Assembly (NCBI GenBank): GCA_947305775.1
Contig: CAMZEN010000019.1
Location: 1 to 46,587, forward strand
Length of the DNA: 46,587 nucleotides
Direction: 5' to 3'
DNA from: an uncultured Verrucomicrobiota bacterium
GTDB lineage: Bacteria; Verrucomicrobiota; Kiritimatiellia; RFP12; UBA1067
This document shows positions 32,995 to 41,784 of the stretch, in pieces. The notes below the pieces were generated by a model, which was not told the origin of the DNA, did not search any database, and was given only the letters and a program-made list of their open reading frames with translations. The position numbers were made by a program, and so were the translations under genes. The first letter of the stretch is position 1. Every line of letters begins with the position of its first letter.

Positions 32995-34413
32995 ATGCTG
33001 TTGCTCGCCGCATCGCTCTTCTTCACCACGCCCGCACCGCTGGACATGCCGCGTGCGGAGGCGTATCTGGTGCGCGATACGGATGGGTCTCGCCGGCTTG
33101 AGGACCGCTACGATGTCTTCGACTTGTGGCTATACAGGGCTGTGGTCGGACGATGGATGGATGACGACTTCAGGGTGTTTGTACTTTCTTCACTTGACGT
33201 TCTTCCGCCGGCGATATACGGCGCATCGTCAGAGACGCGCTCGTCATATGAGGCCGGCAGGATAGAGGCCGACCATAAAAGCGAAGACCAGCTGCGACTG
33301 ATGGTCGATCTTCTCTCGCCTGTAATTCCTGCAGAGGAGTTCTCCCGCCCTCGTCAGAAGCCTCGCGGCTATCGTGACGTGAGATACTGGCAAGGAACGA
33401 ATGCGACGGCGATAGTCTGCACGTATCTGCCGGAGAAGTCCGACGTGTGGAGCCTGGCCACATGGGAGCTTGCCGAGGGCGACGACTTCGCCGAGATGCT
33501 CGTTGCATTCGAGCGCGAGTTCCTTGATAAGCGCGAGTGGGCGACGCTTGCGCAAGATGCATCCGACGCGTCGGTGGAGGAAGGCGCTAAACCTCGCAGA
33601 AGAAGAAAGGCCGCTCCTTCAGAAAGGGACCTGCTGAGGCGCGACCTCAGGCATGGTGTTGCCGCATATCCGAACTGGCGCATGACCGACGCAACCGAGT
33701 TTTCGATCATCGACTGCCTTCCTGGCCGCGGCTTTGTGGATACTCTTACAAACGACTTCCCGGTCATGCGGTCGAAGTACGCCGCGACAGTGCCGTCTCC
33801 GCTGGACGGCTCGAACACGCTGTGCGTTGCGCGAATATACTCCAACCGTGAAGACTATCTCGAGGCGGCCGGCGACGATATGCAGTGGAGTGCGGCATAC
33901 TGGAGCCCGCAGCGTCGCGAGCTTGTTGCGTATCTTCCGCAGGCAGGGGAAAGCGAGCTGCTGAAGACTATTCGCCACGAGGCGTTCCACCAGTATCTTT
34001 CCTACGCCTGTTCCATGATATCGGCATCGCCGTGGTTCAATGAAGGATATGCGCAGTACTTCGAGGACACCGAGGACGACAGCTGGAAGATTGAAGTGTC
34101 GGGCGAGGATCTCAACCGGTTGGAGGACATGATTCCTGCGGTTGTCGGAATGGACTACAAGGAGTTCTACGCAGGTTCCGACGCCGAGAGGAAACTAAAG
34201 TACCGTCTCGCTTGGTCTATTGCGTTCTTCATCGAGAAGGGTGCGCCGAAGGTAAGGTTTCGTCCCTTCGAGAATCTGAAGAAGGACTACATAGAGGGAC
34301 TGTTGGAGACGCATGACATGCGCAAGGCAACGGGCGCGGCGTTCGGCTCGGCGGACAAGCTCAAGAACTTCATATCAGAATGGAAGAAATTCTGGCTAAG
34401 GCGCGGCCTGTAG
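32995..34413 (+). CDS. Secreted zinc-metalloprotease-like protein (gluzincin, DUF1570-like)
   Basis: A 472-residue protein with a short signal peptide (MLLLAASLFFTTPAPLDMPRA; cleavage unsure). Seen: HEAFHQYLSYA with H328-E329-xx-H332 and, downstream, WFNEGYAQYFED with E350, the HExxH...NExxAE layout of gluzincin peptidases. A region near 199-210 (KPRRRRKAAPSERD) is very basic. It may process envelope proteins, but the partner is unknown; it directly follows mlaD and overlaps gluQRS by 34 bp. Similar proteins are frequent in PVC bacteria; family assignment is by motif only. Confidence 0.7.
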   Translation: MLLLAASLFFTTPAPLDMPRAEAYLVRDTDGSRRLEDRYDVFDLWLYRAVVGRWMDDDFRVFVLSSLDVLPPAIYGASSETRSSYEAGRIEADHKSEDQLRLMVDLLSPVIPAEEFSRPRQKPRGYRDVRYWQGTNATAIVCTYLPEKSDVWSLATWELAEGDDFAEMLVAFEREFLDKREWATLAQDASDASVEEGAKPRRRRKAAPSERDLLRRDLRHGVAAYPNWRMTDATEFSIIDCLPGRGFVDTLTNDFPVMRSKYAATVPSPLDGSNTLCVARIYSNREDYLEAAGDDMQWSAAYWSPQRRELVAYLPQAGESELLKTIRHEAFHQYLSYACSMISASPWFNEGYAQYFEDTEDDSWKIEVSGEDLNRLEDMIPAVVGMDYKEFYAGSDAERKLKYRLAWSIAFFIEKGAPKVRFRPFENLKKDYIEGLLETHDMRKATGAAFGSADKLKNFISEWKKFWLRRGL

Positions 34414-35339
34414 GCCGTTTGGCTCCGAGCCCGACAGGTGCGTTGCATCTCGGCAACGTGCGGACGTTCATGATTGCGTGGCTCAGCGCAAGGAGCCGCG
34501 GCGGAAGGGTGATAATGCGAATGGAGGACCTCGATCACCCAAAGGACAAGCCAGGTGCGGCCGAGGGCGCAATAGATGATTTGCGTTGGCTTGGCTTCGA
34601 CTGGGACGAAGACTTTGTCCAGTCTCAGAGAAAGCCCCTATACCGGGATGCGCTTGAGGTCCTTAAGTCGAAGGGACTCGTCTATCCGTGCGTGTGTTCG
34701 CGCAGGGATGTCGAAAACGCCCAGTCCGCTCCGCACGAAGGCGAGCAGCTTCACTACCCAGGCACATGTCGCGGCAGGTTCGCGTCATGGGGCGAGGCTT
34801 TTGCGTATTCCGGTCGTACACCTTGCTGGCGCTTCCGCGTGGAGCAGGGGACGCGCATCGCGCTTGACGATGCCTTTGCTGGACATTTCGAGCAGGATGT
34901 AGCTGCGAAGCTCGGCGACTTTCCTCTCGCCAGGGACGAAGGCGGGGCCGGGTACACACTTGCGGCTGTAGTGGATGACGCTGCAATGGGCATAACCGAA
35001 GTGGTTCGTGGCGACGACCTCTTGGCGGCTACGCCCGCGCAGATGCTGATACAGAGGGCGCTTGATCTGCCCACTCCGACATACTGCCATGTTCCGCTTG
35101 TCGTCGGTCAAGACGGACGCCGTCTCGCCAAGCGTCACGGCGATACCCGCATTGCCGCATACAGGGCAAAGGGCATTTCCCCTGGCTCAATCCTGGGTTT
35201 CCTGGCCGCAAGCTGCGGTTGGGCGGAACCCGGCGAAGATATATCCCTTGCTGGACTTCTTCCGCGCTTCAACCTTGCCGCGATGCCACATGCACCTTTG
35301 GCGTTAGGAGAGAAGTTCTTCGAGGTCTTCGGTCGTTAG
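34380..35339 (+). CDS. gluQ: Glutamyl-Q tRNA(Asp) synthetase
   Basis: A 319-residue truncated glutamyl-tRNA synthetase-like enzyme that attaches glutamate to queuosine in tRNA-Asp. Seen: HIGH-like SPTGALHLGNVRT, zinc-binding CVCSRRDV and later YPGTCRG, VVRGDDLL and a KMSKS-like RRLAKRHGD; no anticodon-binding domain. Length and zinc site match GluQRS (YadB), not GltX. The start is inside the previous gene. The 3' end overlaps the convergent helicase gene by 36 bp. Confidence 0.93.
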   Translation: MEEILAKARPVGRLAPSPTGALHLGNVRTFMIAWLSARSRGGRVIMRMEDLDHPKDKPGAAEGAIDDLRWLGFDWDEDFVQSQRKPLYRDALEVLKSKGLVYPCVCSRRDVENAQSAPHEGEQLHYPGTCRGRFASWGEAFAYSGRTPCWRFRVEQGTRIALDDAFAGHFEQDVAAKLGDFPLARDEGGAGYTLAAVVDDAAMGITEVVRGDDLLAATPAQMLIQRALDLPTPTYCHVPLVVGQDGRRLAKRHGDTRIAAYRAKGISPGSILGFLAASCGWAEPGEDISLAGLLPRFNLAAMPHAPLALGEKFFEVFGR

Positions 35340-37805
35340 CTTCTCGACTATAGCAGCGTCGGTCGTGGATACTGTAGCGGCTATGAGGGCCTGCTTGCGG
35401 CGTTGAAGCGCGAGAACCTTTTCTTCGACCGAGCCGGATGCAATAAGCTTTACGACGTACACCTTCTTCTTCTGCCCGATTCTGTGTGCGCGGTCGGTCG
35501 CCTGGTCTTCTACGGCCGGGTTCCACCACGGGTCGTAGTGAATCACCATATCCGCGCCGGTGAGGTTGAGCCCTGTGCCGCCCGCCATGAGCGAGATGAG
35601 GAACACAGGTATGTCGGCGTTGCGGTTGAAGCGGTTGCATTCGCCAAGGCGGTCTTTAGTGGAGCCGTCGAGGTAGCAGTATGGTATGCCCTCCTTCTCA
35701 AGCTCCTCGCGGAGGGCTGTGAGCTGCTTCACGAACTGCGAGAATACGAGCACTCGGTGTCCGCCGTCTATGGCCTCGTCGAGAACCTCCATGAACGCAT
35801 CAACCTTGCCTCTGCTCGCTATCTGCCTCAGCTTCATCAAAAGCGCGAGCATCTCGAACTTCGTCTTGGCGCCGCGCCTCTCCTTCTGCAGCGTAGCGTT
35901 GTATTCGCGCTGTGTCTCCTCGGGCATCGGGCAGTACGATACCTTCGTAAGCTTGTCGGGCAGGTCTTTGGCGACCGACTTCTTAAGGCGCCTGAGAATG
36001 AAGGGATGAAGCTTGCGCTTCAGCTTCATCTGCGCGGCCTCGCCCGATGCTCCGCCGTCGCCGATCGGCAGCTCGTAGCCGACCTTGAACGTCTCGTAGT
36101 CGCCGAGATACTCCGGCATTAGGAAGTCGAATATGCTCCATACGTCCGCGACGGAATTCTCGATCGGTGTGCCCGTCAGCACGAGCCTCTGCCGCGCGAT
36201 CAGGTTCTTCGCCGCCTTTGCGTTGCGCGTGCGGCGGTTCTTTATGTGCTGCGCCTCGTCCAGCACGAGGGCCGAGAACTCCTGTCCGCAGTATGCGTCT
36301 TCGAAGTCGCGCTGCAACAGTGCGTATGAGGTGACCACGATATCCGCCTTCGGTATTCGCGCAAAGTCGCGCGCGCGGTCTGGACCCGACACGACGAGCG
36401 TCTTCATCCATGGCGTGAACTTCTGCGCCTCCGCCTCCCAGTTCCTCACGAGCGACGTAGGGCAGACTATCAACGCAGGCAGCCTCTTGCCGTCCATGGC
36501 CGCGGTTCGAGGAAGCGACAGCCACGCGAGCGTCTGGAGCGTCTTGCCGAGGCCCATCTCGTCCGCCAGAAGCCCGCACAGCCCGGCGTTCTCCAGGAAT
36601 CGCATCCAGTATACGCCCTGCTTCTGGTATGGCCTCAACACGTTTTCGAGCTTCCCGAGCGCAATCGGCTCGAACTTCGCCTTGCCTTCGCGGTTCCTTG
36701 CGGCGGCTGTCTCTCTCCAGCGCGTCGCCGCGCTGTCGTCAAGGTCGATCGAGTCCAGAAGATCGAGCGACGCCTTGACGTACGGGGCGTGCACGCCGTC
36801 CACCCGGAACCATCCGTCCGACGAGCCGCTGCCGGCCGTGGCGCAGTCGCGGAAGACATCGTGCATCGTCTCTATCGCGGAGTTGTCGATCAGGGTTACG
36901 CGGCCGTCCTTGATTATGTATCCGTCGCCCCGGTTGAGCGCGGCCTGTATCTCCACAGGCGATACGTTCTCGCCCATGGCGTCGAATGTGTACTTCACCT
37001 CGAAAGCGCCGTTCGCCGCATCGCGGATCTCGACGACCGGCACCACCGACGGCATCGTGTCGGTGAGCGACATCAACCTTTCAGAAAGCTCCACTCGCCA
37101 CCCGTGTCGCCTAAGGAACGGAAGCCCCGCACCCAGAAAGTTCAGCACCTTCTGCGGGTCTGTGACGTACAGCTTAAGGTCGCCCTCCCTGTAGCCCCGT
37201 TCGAAGCCGTACCGCTCCACGAGCTTCATCGCCTCTCTTTCGCTCTTCAGGCTTCTCGTGCGTCTGACCAGGGGATCGTCCGGATCTTCAAGCCACACGA
37301 CGCGGTCGTCCTGCATAGAGCAGGCAGGTATGCCCACATCTCCGTAGTAGGCGTCGATCTCTATGGAAAGGCTTGCGCGCGAGCCAGATACGAAGGCATC
37401 GAACTTCGGCGCCATAGGTACCGGTATGAAGTCCTCTTCAGGCTCCGCCGCAGCAGTGTCCTCCGCAGAGCCTTTGTGCGCCTTTGGCTTCTCGTCCTCG
37501 ACGTCGTCCATCTCCTTGACCATCACGGCTATGCCGAGCGCGACGACATGGGCGCACACCTGCCCGTACTTCTGGTTCTGCATGCACGGGCATGCGCTCT
37601 TGATGCGACCGCCGGGCTCGAGGTGGAACGACACCGGCATCTCCCAGCCGCTCGGCTGCTCTATCTTGCCGCGTATTTCAAGTGTGTCGTCGTTGTATTC
37701 CGCCTTGGTCACGTCGCCTGAATTGACGATGCCGAGGGCCTGGTTGAAGACGCCCGGTCCACCCCATTGAATCAGCTCTTGCTGCGTTATCCCGCTCTTT
37801 GCCAT
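35304..37805 (-). CDS. SNF2-family helicase with SWIM zinc finger
   Basis: An 833-residue ATP-dependent DNA-remodelling or translocase protein. Seen: SWIM zinc finger C72-x-C74 ... C84-x-H86 (CPCMQNQKYGQVCAH), a middle beta region, then the SNF2 domain with Walker A DEMGLGKT (415-422), ALVLDEAQH and TGTPIENS, and the helicase C domain VLVFSQF, GGTGLNLTGAD, WNPAVEDQATDRAHRIGQ. This layout fits the bacterial RapA/HepA-related SNF2 group, which acts on nucleic-acid complexes during transcription or repair; exact role unknown. The ATG at 37805 is chosen because the promoter lies 9 nt upstream. Convergent with gluQ, divergent from kdsA. Confidence 0.95.
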   Translation of the reverse strand: MAKSGITQQELIQWGGPGVFNQALGIVNSGDVTKAEYNDDTLEIRGKIEQPSGWEMPVSFHLEPGGRIKSACPCMQNQKYGQVCAHVVALGIAVMVKEMDDVEDEKPKAHKGSAEDTAAAEPEEDFIPVPMAPKFDAFVSGSRASLSIEIDAYYGDVGIPACSMQDDRVVWLEDPDDPLVRRTRSLKSEREAMKLVERYGFERGYREGDLKLYVTDPQKVLNFLGAGLPFLRRHGWRVELSERLMSLTDTMPSVVPVVEIRDAANGAFEVKYTFDAMGENVSPVEIQAALNRGDGYIIKDGRVTLIDNSAIETMHDVFRDCATAGSGSSDGWFRVDGVHAPYVKASLDLLDSIDLDDSAATRWRETAAARNREGKAKFEPIALGKLENVLRPYQKQGVYWMRFLENAGLCGLLADEMGLGKTLQTLAWLSLPRTAAMDGKRLPALIVCPTSLVRNWEAEAQKFTPWMKTLVVSGPDRARDFARIPKADIVVTSYALLQRDFEDAYCGQEFSALVLDEAQHIKNRRTRNAKAAKNLIARQRLVLTGTPIENSVADVWSIFDFLMPEYLGDYETFKVGYELPIGDGGASGEAAQMKLKRKLHPFILRRLKKSVAKDLPDKLTKVSYCPMPEETQREYNATLQKERRGAKTKFEMLALLMKLRQIASRGKVDAFMEVLDEAIDGGHRVLVFSQFVKQLTALREELEKEGIPYCYLDGSTKDRLGECNRFNRNADIPVFLISLMAGGTGLNLTGADMVIHYDPWWNPAVEDQATDRAHRIGQKKKVYVVKLIASGSVEEKVLALQRRKQALIAATVSTTDAAIVEKLTTEDLEELLS

Positions 37806-37814
37806 TGCCGACAT

Positions 37815-37823
37815 ATTATACCA
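37815..37823 (-). promoter_or_regulatory. Extended -10 promoter, leaderless type, for the SNF2 gene
   Basis: On the minus strand TTTTGGTATAAT; its TATAAT (37815-37820) ends 9 nt before the ATG at 37805-37803. Spacer ATGTCGGCA has no Shine-Dalgarno sequence (its first ATG is out of frame). Confidence 0.75.
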
Positions 37824-37866
37824 AAACGCGGCCATCCGTCAGGTAGTGGCGAAGCGCGAAATCTTT

Positions 37867-37875
37867 TGCTATAAT
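37867..37875 (+). promoter_or_regulatory. Extended -10 promoter, leaderless type, for kdsA
   Basis: TGCTATAAT, with TATAAT at 37870-37875 and only 7 nt to the ATG at 37883. The spacer ATCTGCC carries no Shine-Dalgarno sequence. It faces the SNF2 promoter, about 43 bp apart. Confidence 0.75.
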
Positions 37876-37882
37876 ATCTGCC

Positions 37883-38698
37883 ATGAAAACTGTTTTGGTA
37901 GACAAGGGCGTCCGCTTCGGCGGTGGCGGGCTCACGTTCATAGCGGGGCCATGCGTCATCGAGTCGCGTGAGATGGCCCTAGACCTTGCGAAGAGGCTTA
38001 CCGCTCTTGCGCGGAAGCTGAAGGTCGGCTACATATTCAAGGCGAGCTTCGACAAGGCGAACCGCACTTCTGTCGACTCTTTCCGCGGTCCAGGCATCGA
38101 CAAGGGTCTTGAGATACTCGAGGAGATCCGAGCGAAGTTCGACGTGCCTGTTTTGACCGACATCCACGAGCCATGGCAGTGCAAGCCTGTCGCCGAGGTG
38201 TGCGACGTGCTGCAGATACCGGCGTTCCTTGCGCGGCAGACCGATCTGGTGGTCGCCGCCGGCGAGACGGGCGCGGTCGTCAATGTGAAGAAGGGTCAGT
38301 TCATGGCCCCCGAGGACATGGCCCAGGTGATCCGCAAGATAGAGTCCACCGGCAACAAGAGGATCGTCCTCTGCGAGCGCGGCGCCTCGTTCGGCTACCG
38401 CAACCTCGTCGCCGACATGCGCTCCCTGCTGATAATGCGCGAGCTTGGCTACCCGGTCGTCATGGACGCCACCCACTCGGTGCAGCGTCCCGGCGGTCTC
38501 GGCACTGGCTCCGGCGGCGATGGGCGCTTCGCCCCGGCGATCGCCCGCGCGGCGGTTGCGACGGGTGTGGACGGCGTCTTCATGGAGACCCATCTGAATC
38601 CCAAGGTCGCCAAGAGCGACGCGGCGAACGCCATAAAGTTTTCGGAAGTTGAAAAGCTTTGGAAGGTGCTTCTTCAAATACATGAGATTGTCCATTGA
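37883..38698 (+). CDS. kdsA: 3-deoxy-8-phosphooctulonate synthase, metal-dependent class
   Basis: A 271-residue enzyme condensing PEP and arabinose 5-phosphate to Kdo-8-P for LPS inner core. Seen: FIAGPCVIESRE with C24, KASFDKANRTSVDSFRGPG, DIHEPWQ, PAFLARQTDL, NVKKGQFMAPEDM, CERGASFGYRNLVADMR and DATHSVQRPGG. The Cys in GPC and the C-terminal sequence put it in the divalent-metal-dependent class (as in Aquifex), not the Asn class of E. coli. It opens an operon that continues to ptsI, with a leaderless-type promoter. Confidence 0.96.
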   Translation: MKTVLVDKGVRFGGGGLTFIAGPCVIESREMALDLAKRLTALARKLKVGYIFKASFDKANRTSVDSFRGPGIDKGLEILEEIRAKFDVPVLTDIHEPWQCKPVAEVCDVLQIPAFLARQTDLVVAAGETGAVVNVKKGQFMAPEDMAQVIRKIESTGNKRIVLCERGASFGYRNLVADMRSLLIMRELGYPVVMDATHSVQRPGGLGTGSGGDGRFAPAIARAAVATGVDGVFMETHLNPKVAKSDAANAIKFSEVEKLWKVLLQIHEIVH

Positions 38699-39602
38699 GA
38701 TAGCCGTTCTGCTTGCGGCCTTGTCTGCCCATGCGTTCGATTCGGTCGCATGGCTGGGGCAGCGGACGCTCTTGGATCATGAGGCCGAACGTCTCAGGGC
38801 AGCGTACCCGAAGTTCCGTGAACGTGTCCTCGTGCCTGCGGAGAACGTGGTGATACCTGTCGAAAGCTATCCGGACGGATCGGTAAAGACGAGCGTGTTC
38901 GCCGCGCGTGCGCACATATTCCTTCAGGATGGTTTCGTGTGGGCTGAAGGCGTCGAGATACGCCAGCTTCGCAAGGACGGCACGGAGGAGTCTCGCATCG
39001 ACGCCGACAACTGCCTGGTCGACCGCTCCACCAAAAGCGGCTGGACCGAGGGCCACGCCCGCGCGAAGTATCGCGACCAGGCCGAGCTTGAGGGCGACAA
39101 CGTATATTTCTCGGCGTCAGAGGAGTACGTGAAGATCTTTACCAACACGGTCCTTCGCGCCGAAGGTCGGGTGCTGAACAGCATCCGCGCCGACTACGAC
39201 CGGCGAGAGGGTGTGGCCATGTTCGATGGCGATGTGCGGCTTCAAGGCCGCGAGAAGAAGCAGGACTACAACCTTTTCGCCGAGCAGGCGTTTGCGTTCA
39301 TTGCGGGCTCCAACGACTTCAGGCGCGTCGTAGCGCTCGGGGGCGTGAAGGTTGAGTCCGACGGACGCACAGGCGAGTGCGACAGGGCCGTGTACACGCG
39401 CCGCGATTCCAAGATAGTCATGTACGGCGCCGAAGGCGGGGCCCCCGCAAGGCTTACCGACGGCGGCGGGCGCAGGAATTCTGTTGATGGCTCCAGGATA
39501 ACATTTTGGCTTGATAGCGAAGAGGTCGAGGTCGTCGGCTCTTCTGTCACCATGGAGACGAACGGCATGAAGATGCCGACAGGGTCAGGAGGCGTGAAAT
39601 GA
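38682..39602 (+). CDS. LptA/OstA-like LPS transport periplasmic protein
   Basis: A 306-residue exported protein with an AHA-type signal peptide (MRLSIEIAVLLAALSAHA) and a beta-jellyroll-like repeat pattern (RIDADNCLVDRSTKSGWTEGHARAKYRDQAELEGDNVYF; IRADYDRREGVAMFDGDVRLQ; AVYTRRDSKIVMYG) typical of OstA/LptA, which form the periplasmic LPS bridge. It is longer than E. coli LptA (about 185 aa), so it may also cover the LptC role; LptC is not otherwise seen. I start at ATG 38682 rather than at the TTG 33 bp upstream because only this gives a signal peptide. Position before lptB and after kdsA supports the role. Confidence 0.78.
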   Translation: MRLSIEIAVLLAALSAHAFDSVAWLGQRTLLDHEAERLRAAYPKFRERVLVPAENVVIPVESYPDGSVKTSVFAARAHIFLQDGFVWAEGVEIRQLRKDGTEESRIDADNCLVDRSTKSGWTEGHARAKYRDQAELEGDNVYFSASEEYVKIFTNTVLRAEGRVLNSIRADYDRREGVAMFDGDVRLQGREKKQDYNLFAEQAFAFIAGSNDFRRVVALGGVKVESDGRTGECDRAVYTRRDSKIVMYGAEGGAPARLTDGGGRRNSVDGSRITFWLDSEEVEVVGSSVTMETNGMKMPTGSGGVK

Positions 39603-40387
39603 GCGGTGATCCGGTTATGGACGCAATGAAGGCCATGGCGAGCGAAAAGGCCATGGACGCCGGTCCCGACCTGCGCGCAGAGGGGCTTGTGAAGATATAC
39701 GGCAGCCGCACGGTAGTAAACGGCATGTCCATGGAAGTCCGCTGTGGCGAGATTGTGGGCCTGCTCGGGCCGAACGGCGCCGGCAAGACGACGACGTTCT
39801 ACATGGTTGTCGGCCTGGTCAAGCCCGACGGAGGCAAGGTGGTCTTTCGCGGCAAGGACCTTACGCAAATGCCTGTCTACATGCGCGCAAGGAACGGACT
39901 TGGGTATCTCGCCCAGGAGCCGAGCGTGTTCCGCAAGCTTACGGTTTGGGAGAACGTCATGGCCATCCTGGAGGCGCTGCCGCTTTCGAGGAAGCAGCGC
40001 AAGGCGCGCGCCGAGGAGCTTCTTGCTCCGTTCGACCTTATGAAGGTCGCCAAGCAGCCGGCCTACACGCTCTCCGGTGGAGAGCGCCGCAAGCTGGAGA
40101 TCGCGAGGTCTCTCGTAAGGAACCCGGCGATACTAATGCTTGACGAGCCGTTCGCCGGCGTCGATCCCCTCAGCGTAAGCGAGATACAGGACATCTGCAG
40201 AAAGCTTGCGAAGGAAAGGGGACTTGGCATAATCATAACGGACCACAACGTCCGCGAGACGCTGTCGGTCGTCGACCGTGCTTACATGGTCTACGACGGC
40301 AGGCTCCTCAAGGCCGGCACGACGGAGGAGCTCGTGTCCGATCCGGACGTAAGGGCCCGCTACCTGGGCGACGGGTTCAGGATGTAG
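39599..40387 (+). CDS. lptB: LPS export ABC transporter ATPase LptB
   Basis: A 262-residue ATPase that powers LPS extraction by LptFG and transport to the outer membrane. Seen: Walker A GPNGAGKTT (about 57-65), LAQEPSVFRKLTVWENVMAIL, signature LSGGERRKLEIARSL, Walker B ILMLDEPFAGVDPLSVSEI and IIITDHNVRETLSVVDRAY, all LptB-typical. An N-terminal extension of about 20 residues rich in Met/Ala is not conserved. The start overlaps the LptA-like stop by four bases. Confidence 0.96.
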   Translation: MSGDPVMDAMKAMASEKAMDAGPDLRAEGLVKIYGSRTVVNGMSMEVRCGEIVGLLGPNGAGKTTTFYMVVGLVKPDGGKVVFRGKDLTQMPVYMRARNGLGYLAQEPSVFRKLTVWENVMAILEALPLSRKQRKARAEELLAPFDLMKVAKQPAYTLSGGERRKLEIARSLVRNPAILMLDEPFAGVDPLSVSEIQDICRKLAKERGLGIIITDHNVRETLSVVDRAYMVYDGRLLKAGTTEELVSDPDVRARYLGDGFRM

Positions 40388-40436
40388 TCTTTGGTTTTCA
40401 GTAGCAACAAAACAAACATAAAAGGAGGAATACGGA

Positions 40437-40772
40437 ATGAGCATAGAAGTTACGATGAGACACAGCGATGTGCGTATCGAGACGCTCAAGCAATACGCAG
40501 AAGAGCGTATGGCGAAGCTCAAGGAGAAATTTCCGAAGGTCACCAAGGTTTCGATAGTGATCGATGTCGACGTCAAGAAGCACATGTACATGGCCGAAGT
40601 CGTCGCCAACCGCCTTGGCGAGGTTGCTGTAGGCGCCAAGGAGTTCTCCGAAAGCGCAAAGAGCGTGATCGACACCGCCGCAGCCCGCGCCGAAAGGCAG
40701 CTCTTGAGAATGCGCGTCAAGCGCCGCAAGGGAACGGTCCGCAAGCAGAGGGCCGCATCGGAGAAGAACTGA
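40437..40772 (+). CDS. hpf: Ribosome hibernation promoting factor (short HPF/RaiA type)
   Basis: A 111-residue protein of the HPF/YfiA family that binds 30S and helps inactivate or dimerise ribosomes in starvation. Seen: the beta-alpha-beta fold with MRHSDVRIETLKQYAEERMAKLKEKF and VSIVIDVDVKKHMYMAEVV, and a basic C-terminal tail. It lacks the long C-terminal domain of long HPF. AAAGGAGG precedes the ATG. Its place between lptB and hprK mirrors proteobacterial lptB-rpoN-hpf-ptsN clusters. Confidence 0.92.
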   Translation: MSIEVTMRHSDVRIETLKQYAEERMAKLKEKFPKVTKVSIVIDVDVKKHMYMAEVVANRLGEVAVGAKEFSESAKSVIDTAAARAERQLLRMRVKRRKGTVRKQRAASEKN

Positions 40773-40773
40773 C

Positions 40774-41784
40774 TTGAAGACGCTCCCCACCAAGGCCGAC
40801 GCCAAAGGCGCTTCGTTCACCATAGCCGACTTCATAGAGGCCGGCGGTGATCGTCTGCGTCTCAGCGTAATCGCCGGTGGGGAAAACCTCGGGCGTGTGG
40901 TCGAAGAGCCGATCATAAACCGCCCGGGGCTTGCGCTTGCCGGATTCTACGACTACTTCGCCTGGAGTCGCCTGCAGCTGATAGGGCGCGGCGAACTTGC
41001 CTATGTGCGTTCGCTCGACGCCAAGACGCGGCGTGAGCGCATCCAGGGGATGATCGACCGAAAGGCGTTCTGCTTCATATTCACCAATGGCCACATGCCT
41101 GCGCCCGACGTGATCGAGATCGCCGAGGCTTCGGGCGCGATAATGCTGTCGACGCCTCTTAAGACGCGCGTCTTCGCCAACCAGGCGACGTTCGTGCTGG
41201 AGAGGCTTGCGGCGCCTTCGACAACGGTGTACGGCACCATGGTGGAGGTCTCGGGCGTTGGTGTGCTGTTCGAGGGCGATTCCGGTCTCGGCAAGAGCGA
41301 GACGGCCCTCGGCCTCGTGAAGAGGGGTGCGGCGCTCGTCGCCGACGACCTTACTTGCATCCGGAAGGATGTGGGCAACAACCTGCTGTACGGGTCCGCC
41401 AGCGAATCTACGGCCGGTTACATGGAGATACGCGGCATCGGCATCGTGCACATACCGAGCATATTCGGTGTGAACGCGGTGCGCGATGAGAAGCGTGTGC
41501 AACTGGTGGTTACATTGAAGCTGCTTGACAAGGTGCGCGGCGAAATCGACCGTACTGGTCAAAGGCGCCGGTTCCGTACAATACTCGGCGTCGAGGTTCC
41601 TCATGTGGTCATACCGGTCTCGGAGGGCCGCGACCTTGTGAACCTCGTAGAGACGGCCGTACAGCAGCAGAAACTCATGTCTGCCGGACATCGTCCGGTG
41701 GTGGATCTTTCAAAACGACTGCGCCGGAGGGCGGCGAAGTCTGGGGACAATTCGACAATAAAGAGGGAGAAACACAATGGCTGA
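40774..41784 (+). CDS. hprK: HPr kinase/phosphorylase (bifunctional family)
   Basis: A 336-residue enzyme that phosphorylates or dephosphorylates a serine of HPr (S49 of the next gene product). N-terminal domain about 15-145; C-terminal kinase with P-loop GDSGLGKSE (168-176), LVADDL with D192/D193, and EIRGIGIVHIPSIFG signature. At the position usually occupied by a conserved His (V-H-G before the P-loop, His140 in Lactobacillus) there is Tyr153 (TTVYG). The start is TTG at 40774, immediately after the hpf stop. The C-terminal tail is basic. It overlaps ptsH by 8 bp. Confidence 0.93.
   Translation: MKTLPTKADAKGASFTIADFIEAGGDRLRLSVIAGGENLGRVVEEPIINRPGLALAGFYDYFAWSRLQLIGRGELAYVRSLDAKTRRERIQGMIDRKAFCFIFTNGHMPAPDVIEIAEASGAIMLSTPLKTRVFANQATFVLERLAAPSTTVYGTMVEVSGVGVLFEGDSGLGKSETALGLVKRGAALVADDLTCIRKDVGNNLLYGSASESTAGYMEIRGIGIVHIPSIFGVNAVRDEKRVQLVVTLKLLDKVRGEIDRTGQRRRFRTILGVEVPHVVIPVSEGRDLVNLVETAVQQQKLMSAGHRPVVDLSKRLRRRAAKSGDNSTIKREKHNG

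Noticed and set aside
35403..37721. Long + strand frames opposite the SNF2 gene
   Set aside because: Shadows of the helicase reading frame; all SNF2 motifs lie on the minus strand.
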